Shown: in pieces, positions 15,599-23,936 of the stretch
How positions within the stretch are numbered: the stretch's first letter is position 1
Layout of the letters: each line of letters opens with the position of its first letter
Assembly (NCBI RefSeq): GCF_050563525.1
Contig: NZ_JBNXUN010000004.1
Span: 372,001-436,000 of the forward strand
From: Falsiroseomonas sp050563525
Lineage (GTDB): Bacteria; Pseudomonadota; Alphaproteobacteria; Acetobacterales; Acetobacteraceae
Direction of reading: 5' to 3'
Length of the DNA stretch: 64,000 bases
The notes under the pieces: generated by a model
What the model was told of the DNA's origin: nothing
Databases searched by the model: none
What the model saw: the letters and a program-made list of their open reading frames with translations, nothing else
Translations under genes and position numbers: made by a program

Positions 15599-16537
15599 TC
15601 AGATCCGCTCGGCCTTTGCGACCAACGCCTCGGCCTGGCGGATGGAGGCGATGTCGAGCAGCCGGCCATCCAGCGCGACGGCGGCGCGGCCTTCCTGGCG
15701 GCCGGCTTCCATGGCGGCGAGGACGCGGCGGGCCTGGGCGACCTCCGCCTCGCCGGGCTGGAAGGCGGCGTTGAGGGTGGCGACCTGGCCCGGATGGATC
15801 GCCATCTTGCCCTCCGCGCCGAGGGCACGGGCGCGGCGGGTGGCGGCTTCCAGGCCCTCGGTGTCGCGGAAATCTCCGTAGGGGCCATCGATGGGACGCA
15901 GCCCGGCGGCGCGGGCGGCGGTGATGACCCGGGCGAGGGCGAAGTGCCAGGGGTCCATCAGCCCGGCCGTGGTGGCGTAGTCCGGGTTCAGGCCGCCGAT
16001 CGCGGTGGTGCGCATGCCGAGGCTGGCGGCGAGATCGGCAACGCCCAGGTGCAGGCTCTCGGTGCGCGGGGAGGCGGTGGCGATCGCCTCGACATTCGCC
16101 AGGCCCTTCGCGGTCTCGATCACCAGGCCGAGGCCGACGCGGCGTGCTCGATTGGCATTGGCCTCGATCTGGCTCGCCAGCAGGTCCACCGCGAAGGGCT
16201 CGCGTGGGTCGCCGACCTTGGGGACCATGATGATGTCGAGCCGGTCGCCGCCGACCGCCAGCAGGGCGATGAGGTCCTTGTAGAAATGCGGCGTATCCAG
16301 GCCGTTGACCCGGACGGCGAGGATCTTGCGGCCCCAGTCGAGGTCGCGGACGGCAGCCACGGCATTGGCGCGGGCGCGGTCCTTCTCGGCTTCCGGCACG
16401 CTGTCCTCGAGGTCGAGGAAGACGGCGTCGGCGGGGCCGGCGGCGGCCTTCGGGAACAGCTCGGGGCGGATGGCAGGCACGGCCAGTTCGCTGCGGTGCA
16501 GGCGGGCCCCAGGGGAAGAGGTCGGAGAGATGGTCAT
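15599..16537 (-). CDS. CoA ester lyase, L-malyl-CoA/beta-methylmalyl-CoA lyase-like (HpcH/HpaI-CitE family)
   Basis: 312 residues. 'VFLDLEDSVPEAEKD', 'VRVNGLDTPHFYKDL' and 'IMVPKVGDPRE' match the CitE-like TIM barrel. The acidic metal-binding residues are in 'VIETAKGLANVEAIA' (Glu) and 'LGVADLAASLGM' (Asp). The C-terminal 'GKMAIHPGQV' is also conserved. The overall pattern is closest to MclA-type lyases that split malyl-CoA or methylmalyl-CoA into acetyl- or propionyl-CoA plus glyoxylate. No other ethylmalonyl-CoA or serine-cycle gene is in this window, so the pathway is open. Its ATGA start overlaps the xerD stop. Confidence 0.85.
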   Translation of the reverse strand: MTISPTSSPGARLHRSELAVPAIRPELFPKAAAGPADAVFLDLEDSVPEAEKDRARANAVAAVRDLDWGRKILAVRVNGLDTPHFYKDLIALLAVGGDRLDIIMVPKVGDPREPFAVDLLASQIEANANRARRVGLGLVIETAKGLANVEAIATASPRTESLHLGVADLAASLGMRTTAIGGLNPDYATTAGLMDPWHFALARVITAARAAGLRPIDGPYGDFRDTEGLEAATRRARALGAEGKMAIHPGQVATLNAAFQPGEAEVAQARRVLAAMEAGRQEGRAAVALDGRLLDIASIRQAEALVAKAERI

Positions 16538-17436
16538 GCGGCGTGCTCCGGAATGGACAGCGGATGAAAATCCTCGACCAGGCGTTGCAGCCGTTCCTCG
16601 AGCACCTTCGTGTAGATCTGCGTGGTGGCGATATCCGCATGGCCGAGCAGGATCTGCAGGCTGCGCAGATCGGCGTCGTTGGCCAACAGGTGCGAGGCGA
16701 AGGAATGCCGTAGCACGTGCGGACTGACGCGCGCCGGGTCCAGCCCGGCCGCCAGCGCCGCGTCCTTCAGGATCAGGCCGATGGTCTGGCGAGTGACGTG
16801 CCCGCCGGCGGCACGGGAGGGGAAAAGCCAGCGCGATTTGCGCTCCGGCTCCGGCCGGGCTTCCGCGGCGGCCACCACGGCGGCGCGGGCGCGGGCTGAG
16901 ATCGGCACCAGCCTTTCCTTGTTGCCCTTGCCGCGCACGGCGATGAGCGGCGCATCCGGCCGCAGCGCGCCGGCGGGCAGGGAGACCAATTCGCTGACCC
17001 GCAGGCCACTGCTGTACAGCAACTCCACCAGCGCCACCGCAAAGGGCCCGCGCGCGCCGGACAGGCGGGCGGCGCCCTCGACCAGCGCGGTGATCTCCGA
17101 TTCGGAGAGCGGCTTCGGCAGGCTGGCGGGCAGGCGCGGGCCTTCCTGGAGCTCCGTCGGATCATCCGTGCGCAGGCCTTCCTGCACCAGGAAGCGGAAG
17201 AACTGGCGCAGGGCGGACAGCCGGCGCGCGGCGGTGCGGGCAGCAAGGCCGGTGTCGGTCAGGTTGCGGAGATAGGCCTGGAGCGAGCCGGCATCTGCGG
17301 TCAGCGGCGTCACGCCGCGCGGCGTGCTCCAGGCGCTGAAATCAGCCAGATCGTTGGCGTAGGCGGCGATGGTGTTGCGCGCGGCGCCGCGTTCGGCGGC
17401 CAGCATTTCCAGGAACGCCTCCGCATGACGGTCCAT
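16534..17436 (-). CDS. xerD: Site-specific tyrosine recombinase XerD
   Basis: 300 residues, standard for XerC/XerD. The N-terminal SAM-like DNA-binding domain spans about 1-95. The catalytic set is complete: R146 ('SSGLRVSEL'), K170 ('RGKGNKER'), H240 and R243 ('SPHVLRHSFA'), H266 ('LGHADI') and the nucleophile Y275 ('TQIYTKV'). It resolves chromosome dimers at dif with XerC and FtsK. I read it as the housekeeping recombinase, because there are no attachment sites or cargo genes nearby. ATG 17436 is chosen because the longer frame upstream is arginine/serine shadow. Confidence 0.92.
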   Translation of the reverse strand: MDRHAEAFLEMLAAERGAARNTIAAYANDLADFSAWSTPRGVTPLTADAGSLQAYLRNLTDTGLAARTAARRLSALRQFFRFLVQEGLRTDDPTELQEGPRLPASLPKPLSESEITALVEGAARLSGARGPFAVALVELLYSSGLRVSELVSLPAGALRPDAPLIAVRGKGNKERLVPISARARAAVVAAAEARPEPERKSRWLFPSRAAGGHVTRQTIGLILKDAALAAGLDPARVSPHVLRHSFASHLLANDADLRSLQILLGHADIATTQIYTKVLEERLQRLVEDFHPLSIPEHAA

Positions 17437-17446
17437 GGCGGGCGGG

Positions 17447-17593
17447 TCAGCGCGTGCCGAAGCGCTCGGCCGGGACGCTGCGTTCCACCGGCTGCGGCGC
17501 GACGGAGGGCGGGAAGGCGCCAAGCGCCAGCAGGCCCAGGACCAGCACCGCCAGGATGACGCCGACCAGCAGAAGCAGGGGGTGACGGAACAT
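17447..17593 (-). CDS. Small single-span membrane protein of unknown function
   Basis: 48 residues. After MFRHP there is one uninterrupted hydrophobic helix (about residues 6-28, 'LLLLVGVILAVLVLGLLAL'), then a short proline-containing tail 'FPPSVAPQPVERSVP' ending AERFGTR. It ends 10 bp upstream of xerD in the same direction, and its start is 31 bp from the divergent aroKB. Length, position and clean topology suggest a real small inner-membrane protein rather than chance, and I recall similar short genes beside xerD in related bacteria, but no function is known. Confidence 0.55.
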   Translation of the reverse strand: MFRHPLLLLVGVILAVLVLGLLALGAFPPSVAPQPVERSVPAERFGTR

Positions 17594-17624
17594 CGGCTGG
17601 GCGGATCCTCGCGCGGGCCGGGCT

Positions 17625-19340
17625 GTGCTAGCCTTGGTCATCGTGTCACGCAACTCCGCCCTGCCGGCCTGGCCCACCCCGGACGCCGCCCCTGACCACC
17701 TCGCCCCACCGCGCCGCAGCGTGGTGCTGGTGGGCATGCCTGGCTGCGGCAAATCCTCCATCGGACGGCGGCTTGCCACGAAGCTGGGCCTGCCCTTCGT
17801 CGATGCGGATACCGAGATCGAGGCGGCGGCCGGGCTGCCGATCACGGAAATCTTCACACGATATGGCGAGCCGCATTTCCGAGATGGCGAAAGGCGCGTG
17901 ATCGCGCGGCTGCTGGCCGGGCCGCCGCTGGTGCTGGCGACGGGCGGCGGCGCCTTCACCGATGCCCGGACACGGGCGGCGGTCGCAGGCTCCGGCGCCG
18001 TGGCGGTCTGGCTGCGGTGTTCGCTGCCGGTGCTGCTGCGCCGGGTGGCGGGGCGGGAACACCGGCCGTTGTTTCTCAACCGGGACCCGCGGGAGGTGCT
18101 GGAGCGCCTGATGACCGTGCGGCACCCCACCTTCGCGGAGGCGAGTGTCATCGTGGACTGCACCGACGAACCGCCGGAGACGACGACGCGGCGGGTGATG
18201 GAGGCGCTGGCCGGCTACCGCGCCCCCGCCCGCCTGCCGGTGCGGCTCGCCGAGCGTAGCTACGACATCCTGGTGGGGGAGGGCCTGCTGGCCCGCGCCG
18301 GGTCGCTGATGGCGCCGGTGCTGCCGGCCCGACGAGTGGTGGTGGTGACCGACCAGTCCGTGGCGCCGCTGCACCTGCCGGCGCTGCGGGCCGGGCTGGA
18401 GAGTGCGGGGGTGGAGGTGCTTGCGGTGGTCGAGGTTCCGCCGGGCGAGGCCAGCAAATCCTTCGCGCAGTTCGAGCGGGTGGTGGAGGCAGCGCTGGCG
18501 GCGGGGGCGGACCGGCGTACTGCGATCGTGGCGCTTGGCGGCGGCGTGGTGGGCGACTTGGCGGGTTTCGCCGCGGCCGCGGCGCTGCGCGGGTTGCCCT
18601 TCATCCAGGTGCCGACGACGCTGCTGGCGCAGGTGGACAGTTCGGTCGGCGGCAAGACCGGGATCAACCTGGCGCTCGGCAAGAACCTGGTCGGCGCCTT
18701 CCATCAGCCGCTGCTGGTGCTGGCCGATACCGGCGTGCTGGCGACGCTGCCGGCGCGGGAATTGCGCGCGGGCTATGCCGAGGTCGCCAAGCACGGGCTG
18801 TTGCAGGGCGCGTTGTGGGATTGGTGCGAGGCGGAGGGTGCGAGGGCGGTGGCCGGCGACCCCGTGGCGCTGGCCCATGCGGTGCTGGAATCCTGCCGGC
18901 TGAAGGCGGGCGTGGTGGCGGCGGATGAGCGCGAGGAGAGTGCGGAGGGCGGCCGCGCGCTGCTGAACCTCGGCCACACCTTCGGCCACGCGCTGGAAGC
19001 CGAGTGCGGCTATGGCGGCACGCTGCTGCATGGGGAGGCGGTGGCGGTGGGTCTTGGCCTGGCGGCGTCGCTGTCGGCGCGGCTCGGCCATTGCGCGCAG
19101 GAACTGCCGGGGCGGGTGATCGCGCACCTCCAGGAATGCGGCCTGCCGGCGCGGATCGGCGACCTGCCGCGGGCGTTCTCGGCGGCGGCGCTGATGGGGC
19201 GGATGCGGAAGGACAAGAAGGTGCGCGACGGCGCCATGCGCTTCGTGTTGCTGCGCGGGCCGGGTGATGCCTTCACCACGGCCGATGTGCCGCAACAGGC
19301 GGTGGAGTCGCTGCTGCGCGACGAAGGCTGCGAGGCGTAG
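17625..19340 (+). CDS. aroKB: Bifunctional shikimate kinase / 3-dehydroquinate synthase (fusion)
   Basis: 571 residues from GTG 17625; TTG 17634 or GTG 17643 are alternative starts, and no ATG occurs before the P-loop. The shikimate kinase domain is about 30-200, with Walker A 'GMPGCGKSS' (K43) and 'LATGGGAF'. The 3-dehydroquinate synthase domain is about 205-571, with 'GGGVVGDLAGFAA', 'VPTTLLAQVDSSVGGKTG', 'KHGLL' and 'LNLGHTFGHALE' (metal His). The two enzymes catalyse steps 5 and 2 of the shikimate pathway. They are adjacent genes in most proteobacteria and fused here, a state I associate with Acetobacteraceae. Cytoplasmic. Confidence 0.93.
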   Translation: MLALVIVSRNSALPAWPTPDAAPDHLAPPRRSVVLVGMPGCGKSSIGRRLATKLGLPFVDADTEIEAAAGLPITEIFTRYGEPHFRDGERRVIARLLAGPPLVLATGGGAFTDARTRAAVAGSGAVAVWLRCSLPVLLRRVAGREHRPLFLNRDPREVLERLMTVRHPTFAEASVIVDCTDEPPETTTRRVMEALAGYRAPARLPVRLAERSYDILVGEGLLARAGSLMAPVLPARRVVVVTDQSVAPLHLPALRAGLESAGVEVLAVVEVPPGEASKSFAQFERVVEAALAAGADRRTAIVALGGGVVGDLAGFAAAAALRGLPFIQVPTTLLAQVDSSVGGKTGINLALGKNLVGAFHQPLLVLADTGVLATLPARELRAGYAEVAKHGLLQGALWDWCEAEGARAVAGDPVALAHAVLESCRLKAGVVAADEREESAEGGRALLNLGHTFGHALEAECGYGGTLLHGEAVAVGLGLAASLSARLGHCAQELPGRVIAHLQECGLPARIGDLPRAFSAAALMGRMRKDKKVRDGAMRFVLLRGPGDAFTTADVPQQAVESLLRDEGCEA

Positions 19341-19411
19341 CCCTGGCCGCGCCTGGTGCCGCGTGCGATACCGGGCGCTGCACCGCACCAATTGCCCGGG
19401 ACCCTCGCCCG

Positions 19412-19990
19412 ATGCCGCTCTCCAAGCCAGAAATCCTCCGCACGAAGTTGCACCGCCGGCAGATCACCATGGATGGCTGGCAGCGTGAGGACGGGCTGTT
19501 CGACATCGAGGCGCACCTCGTCGACACCAAATCCTACCCCTTCGAGAACATGGACCGCGGCACCATCGCCCCGGGCGAGCCGCTGCACGGTATGTGGGTG
19601 CGGCTGACGGTGGATGAGGCAATGGTGATCCGCGCCTGCGAGGCGGTATCCGACCACACACCCTACGACATATGCCCGCAGGCCGCGCCGAATTTCGGCG
19701 CGCTGGCCGGGGTGGTGATTGGGCCGGGGTTCAACCGGGCGGTGAAGGAGCGAGTCGGCGGCGTCATGGGCTGCACGCATCTGCGGGAGGTGCTGGCGCA
19801 GATGGCAACGGTCGCCCACCAGACCATCGCGCCGGTGCGCTGGCGCAGGGCGCGCCTGGCGCGGGAAGCGGCGATTGCGGCGGGAGAGCAGGTGGCACCG
19901 GCACCGCGCAGCTTGCCGCTCGGCACCTGCCTGGCCTATGCGCCGGACAGCCCCGTGGTGCGGCGGCACCTGGCGACCGGCAACGGCTAA
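19412..19990 (+). CDS. DUF2889 domain-containing protein
   Basis: 192 residues. Family landmarks are 'LHRRQITMDGWQREDGLFDIEAHLVDTKSY', 'GEPLHGMWVRLTVDEAM', 'PNFGALAGVVIGPGF' and 'GCTHLREVL'. DUF2889 proteins are soluble and of unknown function; they often sit near aromatic-compound or lipid enzymes. The start ATG 19412 gives the expected N-terminus. It stands between aroKB and the convergent bolA, only 1 bp from the bolA stop, with no operon partner. Function unknown. Confidence 0.82.
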   Translation: MPLSKPEILRTKLHRRQITMDGWQREDGLFDIEAHLVDTKSYPFENMDRGTIAPGEPLHGMWVRLTVDEAMVIRACEAVSDHTPYDICPQAAPNFGALAGVVIGPGFNRAVKERVGGVMGCTHLREVLAQMATVAHQTIAPVRWRRARLAREAAIAAGEQVAPAPRSLPLGTCLAYAPDSPVVRRHLATGNG

Positions 19991-19991
19991 C

Positions 19992-20273
19992 TCAGCCGCG
20001 CGCGGCTTCCTCCGGCGTCAGCAGGCGCAGTGACAGGGCGTGCAGGCCGGTTTCGAGTTCCTCCGCCAGCGCCGCATGCACCGCCCGGTAGCGGGCGACG
20101 CGCGACTGGCCGGCGAAGGCCGGGGAGACGAGGCGCACGCTGTAATGAGTCTCCCCACCCGGCCGCGCGCCGGAATGGCCGGCATGCTGGGCGCTGTCGT
20201 CGGTGACGGAGACCTCGGCCGGCGCGAAGCGCTCGGTCAGGCGGGCGGTGATGCGGGTGGCGCGGTTCGGCAT
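19992..20273 (-). CDS. bolA: BolA family protein
   Basis: 93 residues. A class II KH-like fold is expected. Visible landmarks are 'RLTERFAPAEVSVTDDS', 'HAGHSG', the strand 'THYSVRLVSPAF' and the helix 'VARYRAVHAALAEEL' with the conserved HA pair. BolA proteins bind Fe-S clusters with monothiol glutaredoxins and affect iron homeostasis, cell shape and stress response. ATG 20273 is the family start. It is divergent from the J-domain gene (113-bp shared upstream region), the arrangement seen in many alphaproteobacteria next to cobS-cobT. Confidence 0.9.
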   Translation of the reverse strand: MPNRATRITARLTERFAPAEVSVTDDSAQHAGHSGARPGGETHYSVRLVSPAFAGQSRVARYRAVHAALAEELETGLHALSLRLLTPEEAARG

Positions 20274-20386
20274 GGGGTCCCCCTGGATGTGGGGGTTGTT
20301 CCAGGCTTTGCGAGGCTCCGCCAGGGCATGGCGTGCCTGCCCCACTGCGCCTTGCGCGGCCCGGATGTGGCGACCATAACGACCGC

Positions 20387-20995
20387 ATGGCGCGACGAGG
20401 CGACCGCATCGGATCGATGACCGCGGAGCCGGAGGCGCCGGTGCGGCCCTGCGAGCAGCCGGGATGTGCCGAACCCGGCGCCTTTCGCGCGCCGCGCGAT
20501 CGCAAGACCCTCAATGAATATCGCTGGTTCTGCCTGGAGCATGTCCGCGCCTACAACCGCGCCTGGGACTACTACAAGGGCATGTCGCCGGGCGAGATCG
20601 AACGCCACCTGCGCGAGGATACCGGCTGGCAGCGGCCAACCTGGCCGCTCGGCCGGCTTGGCGGCGCCAATCCCTTCGATCCGGAAGTGTTGCGCGATCC
20701 GCTCGGCGTGCTGAGCGATACGCCGCTGCACCAGCAGCGCCGTGCGAAACAGTCGCGGGCGGATGAGCCGCCGGCCGAACTGCGGGCGGCGCTGGACGTT
20801 CTGGGGCTGGGCTGGCCGATCGACTCCCTCGCTTTGCGGTCGCGCTACAAAGAACTCGCCAAGCGCTTCCACCCCGATGCCAATGGCGGCGACCGCCAGG
20901 CGGAGGAACGGTTGAAGGACATCAACCGCGCCTACAGCCTGGTCCGCCGCAAACTGCCGGGCAAGGGATCGCCCGCAGTTGCACCTGCCGGGTAG
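20387..20995 (+). CDS. J-domain (DnaJ-like) protein
   Basis: 202 residues. The J domain is C-terminal (about 135-185) and carries the HPD tripeptide in 'AKRFHPDANGGD', followed by 'KDINRAYSLVRR'. The N-terminal part has a possible metal site 'CEQPGCAEPG' with a later 'WFCLEH', and a 'YNRAWDYYKGM' helix. This architecture is the 'molecular chaperone DnaJ' family that precedes cobS in alphaproteobacteria. It would stimulate DnaK ATPase for unknown clients. The start may be ATG 20387 or the downstream ATG 20417. Confidence 0.85.
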   Translation: MARRGDRIGSMTAEPEAPVRPCEQPGCAEPGAFRAPRDRKTLNEYRWFCLEHVRAYNRAWDYYKGMSPGEIERHLREDTGWQRPTWPLGRLGGANPFDPEVLRDPLGVLSDTPLHQQRRAKQSRADEPPAELRAALDVLGLGWPIDSLALRSRYKELAKRFHPDANGGDRQAEERLKDINRAYSLVRRKLPGKGSPAVAPAG

Positions 20996-21029
20996 CCCTG
21001 CCCGCCGCGCCGCCCTAGGATCACAACCG

Positions 21030-22061
21030 ATGTCACAGCCGGATCGAGAGATGAACAAGGTGGCCAGCCTCGCCGAGATCAACCCAACTTCCGCGATCGA
21101 CATGCCGGATACGCAGGTCGCCGTGCGCGATGCCTTCGGCTTCGAGTCCGACATGGTGGTGCCGGCCTTCAGCCGCCGCACCGAACATGTGCCGGAGGTG
21201 GACGACACCTACCGATTCGACCGCGACACCACGCTCGCCATCCTCGCCGGCTTCGCCTTCAACCGGCGCGTGATGGTGCAGGGCTACCACGGCACCGGCA
21301 AATCGACGCACATCGAGCAGGTGGCGGCGCGGCTGAACTGGCCCTGTATCCGGGTGAACCTGGACAGCCACATTTCCCGCATCGACCTGATCGGCAAGGA
21401 TGCCATCGTCCTGAAGGACGGCAAGCAGATCACGGAATTCCGCGAGGGAATCCTGCCTTGGGCGCTGCAGCACCCCTGCGCGCTGGTGTTCGACGAATAT
21501 GATGCCGGCCGGCCGGACGTGATGTTCGTGATCCAGCGGATCCTGGAGGTCGAGGGCAAGCTGACGCTGCTCGACCAGAACAAGGTGATCCGCCCGCACC
21601 CGATGTTCCGCCTGTTCGCAACGGCGAACACCGTGGGCCTCGGCGACACGACGGGCCTGTATCACGGCACGCAGCAGATCAACCAGGGCCAGATGGACCG
21701 CTGGAACATCGTGGCCACGCTGAACTACCTGCCGCATGCGCAGGAGACGTCGATCGTCATGGCCAAGCTCGGCTGGGACGAGAAGGACGCAAAGATGAAG
21801 CGGCAGACGGAGGCGATGGTGGCGCTGGCGGACCTGACCCGTGCCGGCTTCATCGCCGGCGACATCTCCACCGTGATGTCGCCGCGCACCGTCATCACCT
21901 GGGCCGAGAATGCGCGCATCTTCGGCGACATCGGCTTCGCCTTCCGCATGACCTTCCTGAATAAGTGCGACGAGGCGGAGCGTGGTACGGTGGCGGAATA
22001 CTATCAGCGCTGCTTCAACGAGGAGCTGTCCACGGGCAGCCTGCTGCGCAAGGCGGGGTAG
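21030..22061 (+). CDS. cobS: Aerobic cobaltochelatase subunit CobS
   Basis: 343 residues. This is a MoxR-type AAA+ ATPase, with Walker A 'GYHGTGKST' (K91), Walker B 'CALVFDEYDAGRPDV' and the sensor segment 'RLFATANTVGLGDTTGLY'. With CobT it forms the chaperone-like ring that drives cobalt insertion by CobN into hydrogenobyrinic acid a,c-diamide during oxygen-dependent B12 synthesis. CobN is not in this window. cobT follows after 6 bp. ATG 21030 gives the family N-terminus. The start of a cobalamin theme that returns with metH and pduO. Confidence 0.94.
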   Translation: MSQPDREMNKVASLAEINPTSAIDMPDTQVAVRDAFGFESDMVVPAFSRRTEHVPEVDDTYRFDRDTTLAILAGFAFNRRVMVQGYHGTGKSTHIEQVAARLNWPCIRVNLDSHISRIDLIGKDAIVLKDGKQITEFREGILPWALQHPCALVFDEYDAGRPDVMFVIQRILEVEGKLTLLDQNKVIRPHPMFRLFATANTVGLGDTTGLYHGTQQINQGQMDRWNIVATLNYLPHAQETSIVMAKLGWDEKDAKMKRQTEAMVALADLTRAGFIAGDISTVMSPRTVITWAENARIFGDIGFAFRMTFLNKCDEAERGTVAEYYQRCFNEELSTGSLLRKAG

Positions 22062-22067
22062 AGGCGC

Positions 22068-23936
22068 GTGTCGAACCCGAAGGACCAGACGCGGCAAGAG
22101 GAGTTCAAGCGCGCGACGGCGGGCGCGGTGCGCGCCATCGCGCGCCAGCCGGAAGTGCAGGTGGCCTACCAGCCCGGTCCCTCGGGTCTGGCCGGGAAGC
22201 GCGCCCGCCTGCCGCTGCCAACCCGCGCGCTGCCGCCCTCCGAGATGGCGAAGCTGCGCGGCGCCGCGGATGCCATCGCGCTGAAGCTGCGCCACCACGA
22301 CGAAGGCGTGCACGCCAACCGCATTCCCGCCCGGCGTGAGGCGCGGGAGGTGTTCGACGCGCTGGAGGATGTGCGGGTCGAGGTGGTGGGCAGCCAGCAT
22401 ATGTCCGGAGTCGCGGCCAACCTGCGTGCCCGCCTGTCCGACCAATGCGAGTCCGAGGGCTACGACCGGATGACGCGGAAGGACCAGCTTCCGCTGGCCG
22501 CCGCACTCGGCCTGCTGGCGCGCGAAAGACTGTCCGGTGAACCGGCACCGGCGGCGGCGCAGCGCATCCTGGAGATGTGGCGCGACACGATCGGCGAATC
22601 GGCCGAGCAGGCGCTGGCCGAGATGGCGGACCGCAGCGCGGACCAGGACGCCTTTGGGCGCGCCGCCCGCAAGCTGCTGGCGGCGCTGGACCTGGCCGAG
22701 GCGGAAGTCGAGACCGAAGCCGAGCAGGATGAGGAAGAAGGCGAGGGTGGCGAGACCTCCTCGCAGCAGGACCAGTCCGGTGAGGGCGAATCGCAGGCCC
22801 AGGACACCGAAAGCATGCTCGGCGCACAGCCCGAGACCATGCAGGGCGACGCGGCCGAGGACGAGACGCAGGAAGGCGAGGAGGACGGCACTGCGGCCGA
22901 GGGCGATGACCGCCCCGGCGGGCCGCAGCAGCGCAAGGAGGTGGCGCCGACCGACGACGCCTCCGTCTACCGCGCCTTCAACCGCAGCTTCGACGAGGTG
23001 GTGGAGGCCGACGACCTCTGCGATGCCGATGAGCTGGCGCGATTGCGGCAACAACTGGACCAGCAGCTTTCGCATCTGCAGGGGGTCGTCTCCAAGCTGG
23101 CGAATCGCCTGCAGCGGCGCCTGATGGCGCAGCAGCAGCGCGCCTGGGAGTTCGACCTGGAGGAAGGTCTGCTCGACGTGGCGCGGCTGGCGCGCGTGGT
23201 GGTCAACCCGATGCAGTCGCTGTCCTACAAGCGGGAGCGCGAGGCGGATTTCCGCGACACCGTGGTGACGTTGCTGATCGACAATTCAGGCTCGATGCGC
23301 GGCCGGCCGATCACGGTCGCCGCCATGTGCTGCGACATCCTGGCGCGCACGCTGGAACGCTGCGCGGTGAAGACCGAGATCCTGGGCTTTACCACGCGCG
23401 CCTGGAAAGGCGGGCAATCCCGCGAGCGCTGGGTGCAGGAAGGCAAGCCGCGCAATCCGGGGCGGCTGAACGACCTGCGGCATGTCATCTACAAATCAGC
23501 CGACGCGCCCTGGCGCCGCGCGCGGAAGAACCTCGGGTTGATGCTGCGCGAGGGGCTGCTGAAGGAGAACATCGACGGCGAGGCGCTGGAGTGGGCGTAT
23601 AAACGCCTGCTGACGCGGACCGAGCGCCGGCGCATCCTGATGGTGATCTCGGATGGCGCGCCGGTCGATGACAGCACGCTGAGCGTGAACCCCGGCAACT
23701 ACCTGGAACGCCACCTGCGCAAGGTGATCGGCGAGATCGAGGGGCGCGAGGCGGTGGAGCTTATCGCCATCGGCATCGGCCATGACGTCACCCGCTACTA
23801 CCGCCGTGCCGTGACCATCGTGGATGCCGAAGAGCTGGGCGGCACCATGATGAAGAAGCTCGCTGAGCTGTTCGACGAGGATGCGGCGATGGCCTGGCAG
23901 CGGGCGGCCTCCGAGCGCGCACCGCTGGTCGCCTGA
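22068..23936 (+). CDS. cobT: Aerobic cobaltochelatase subunit CobT
   Basis: 622 residues from GTG 22068. There is an N-terminal helical domain, then a long Glu/Asp/Gln-rich acidic linker (about 215-290, built from repeated EEE/EGE runs), and a C-terminal von Willebrand A domain with the MIDAS motif 'IDNSGSMRG' (D405). 'VISDGAPVDDSTL' completes the metal site. It partners CobS in the AAA+/MIDAS module of cobaltochelatase. Its TGA is shared with the probable CTG start of the next gene. Confidence 0.93.
   Translation: MSNPKDQTRQEEFKRATAGAVRAIARQPEVQVAYQPGPSGLAGKRARLPLPTRALPPSEMAKLRGAADAIALKLRHHDEGVHANRIPARREAREVFDALEDVRVEVVGSQHMSGVAANLRARLSDQCESEGYDRMTRKDQLPLAAALGLLARERLSGEPAPAAAQRILEMWRDTIGESAEQALAEMADRSADQDAFGRAARKLLAALDLAEAEVETEAEQDEEEGEGGETSSQQDQSGEGESQAQDTESMLGAQPETMQGDAAEDETQEGEEDGTAAEGDDRPGGPQQRKEVAPTDDASVYRAFNRSFDEVVEADDLCDADELARLRQQLDQQLSHLQGVVSKLANRLQRRLMAQQQRAWEFDLEEGLLDVARLARVVVNPMQSLSYKREREADFRDTVVTLLIDNSGSMRGRPITVAAMCCDILARTLERCAVKTEILGFTTRAWKGGQSRERWVQEGKPRNPGRLNDLRHVIYKSADAPWRRARKNLGLMLREGLLKENIDGEALEWAYKRLLTRTERRRILMVISDGAPVDDSTLSVNPGNYLERHLRKVIGEIEGREAVELIAIGIGHDVTRYYRRAVTIVDAEELGGTMMKKLAELFDEDAAMAWQRAASERAPLVA

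Noticed and set aside
16534..17436. xerD as the integrase of a genomic island
   Set aside because: It has the housekeeping XerD length and motifs, no repeats or tRNA gene flank it, and neighbours on both sides are metabolic.
20279..20295. CCCCC/GGGGG hairpin upstream of bolA
   Set aside because: Only 5 pairs with a 7-base loop in G+C-rich DNA; expected by chance, and not at a place where a regulator is known.
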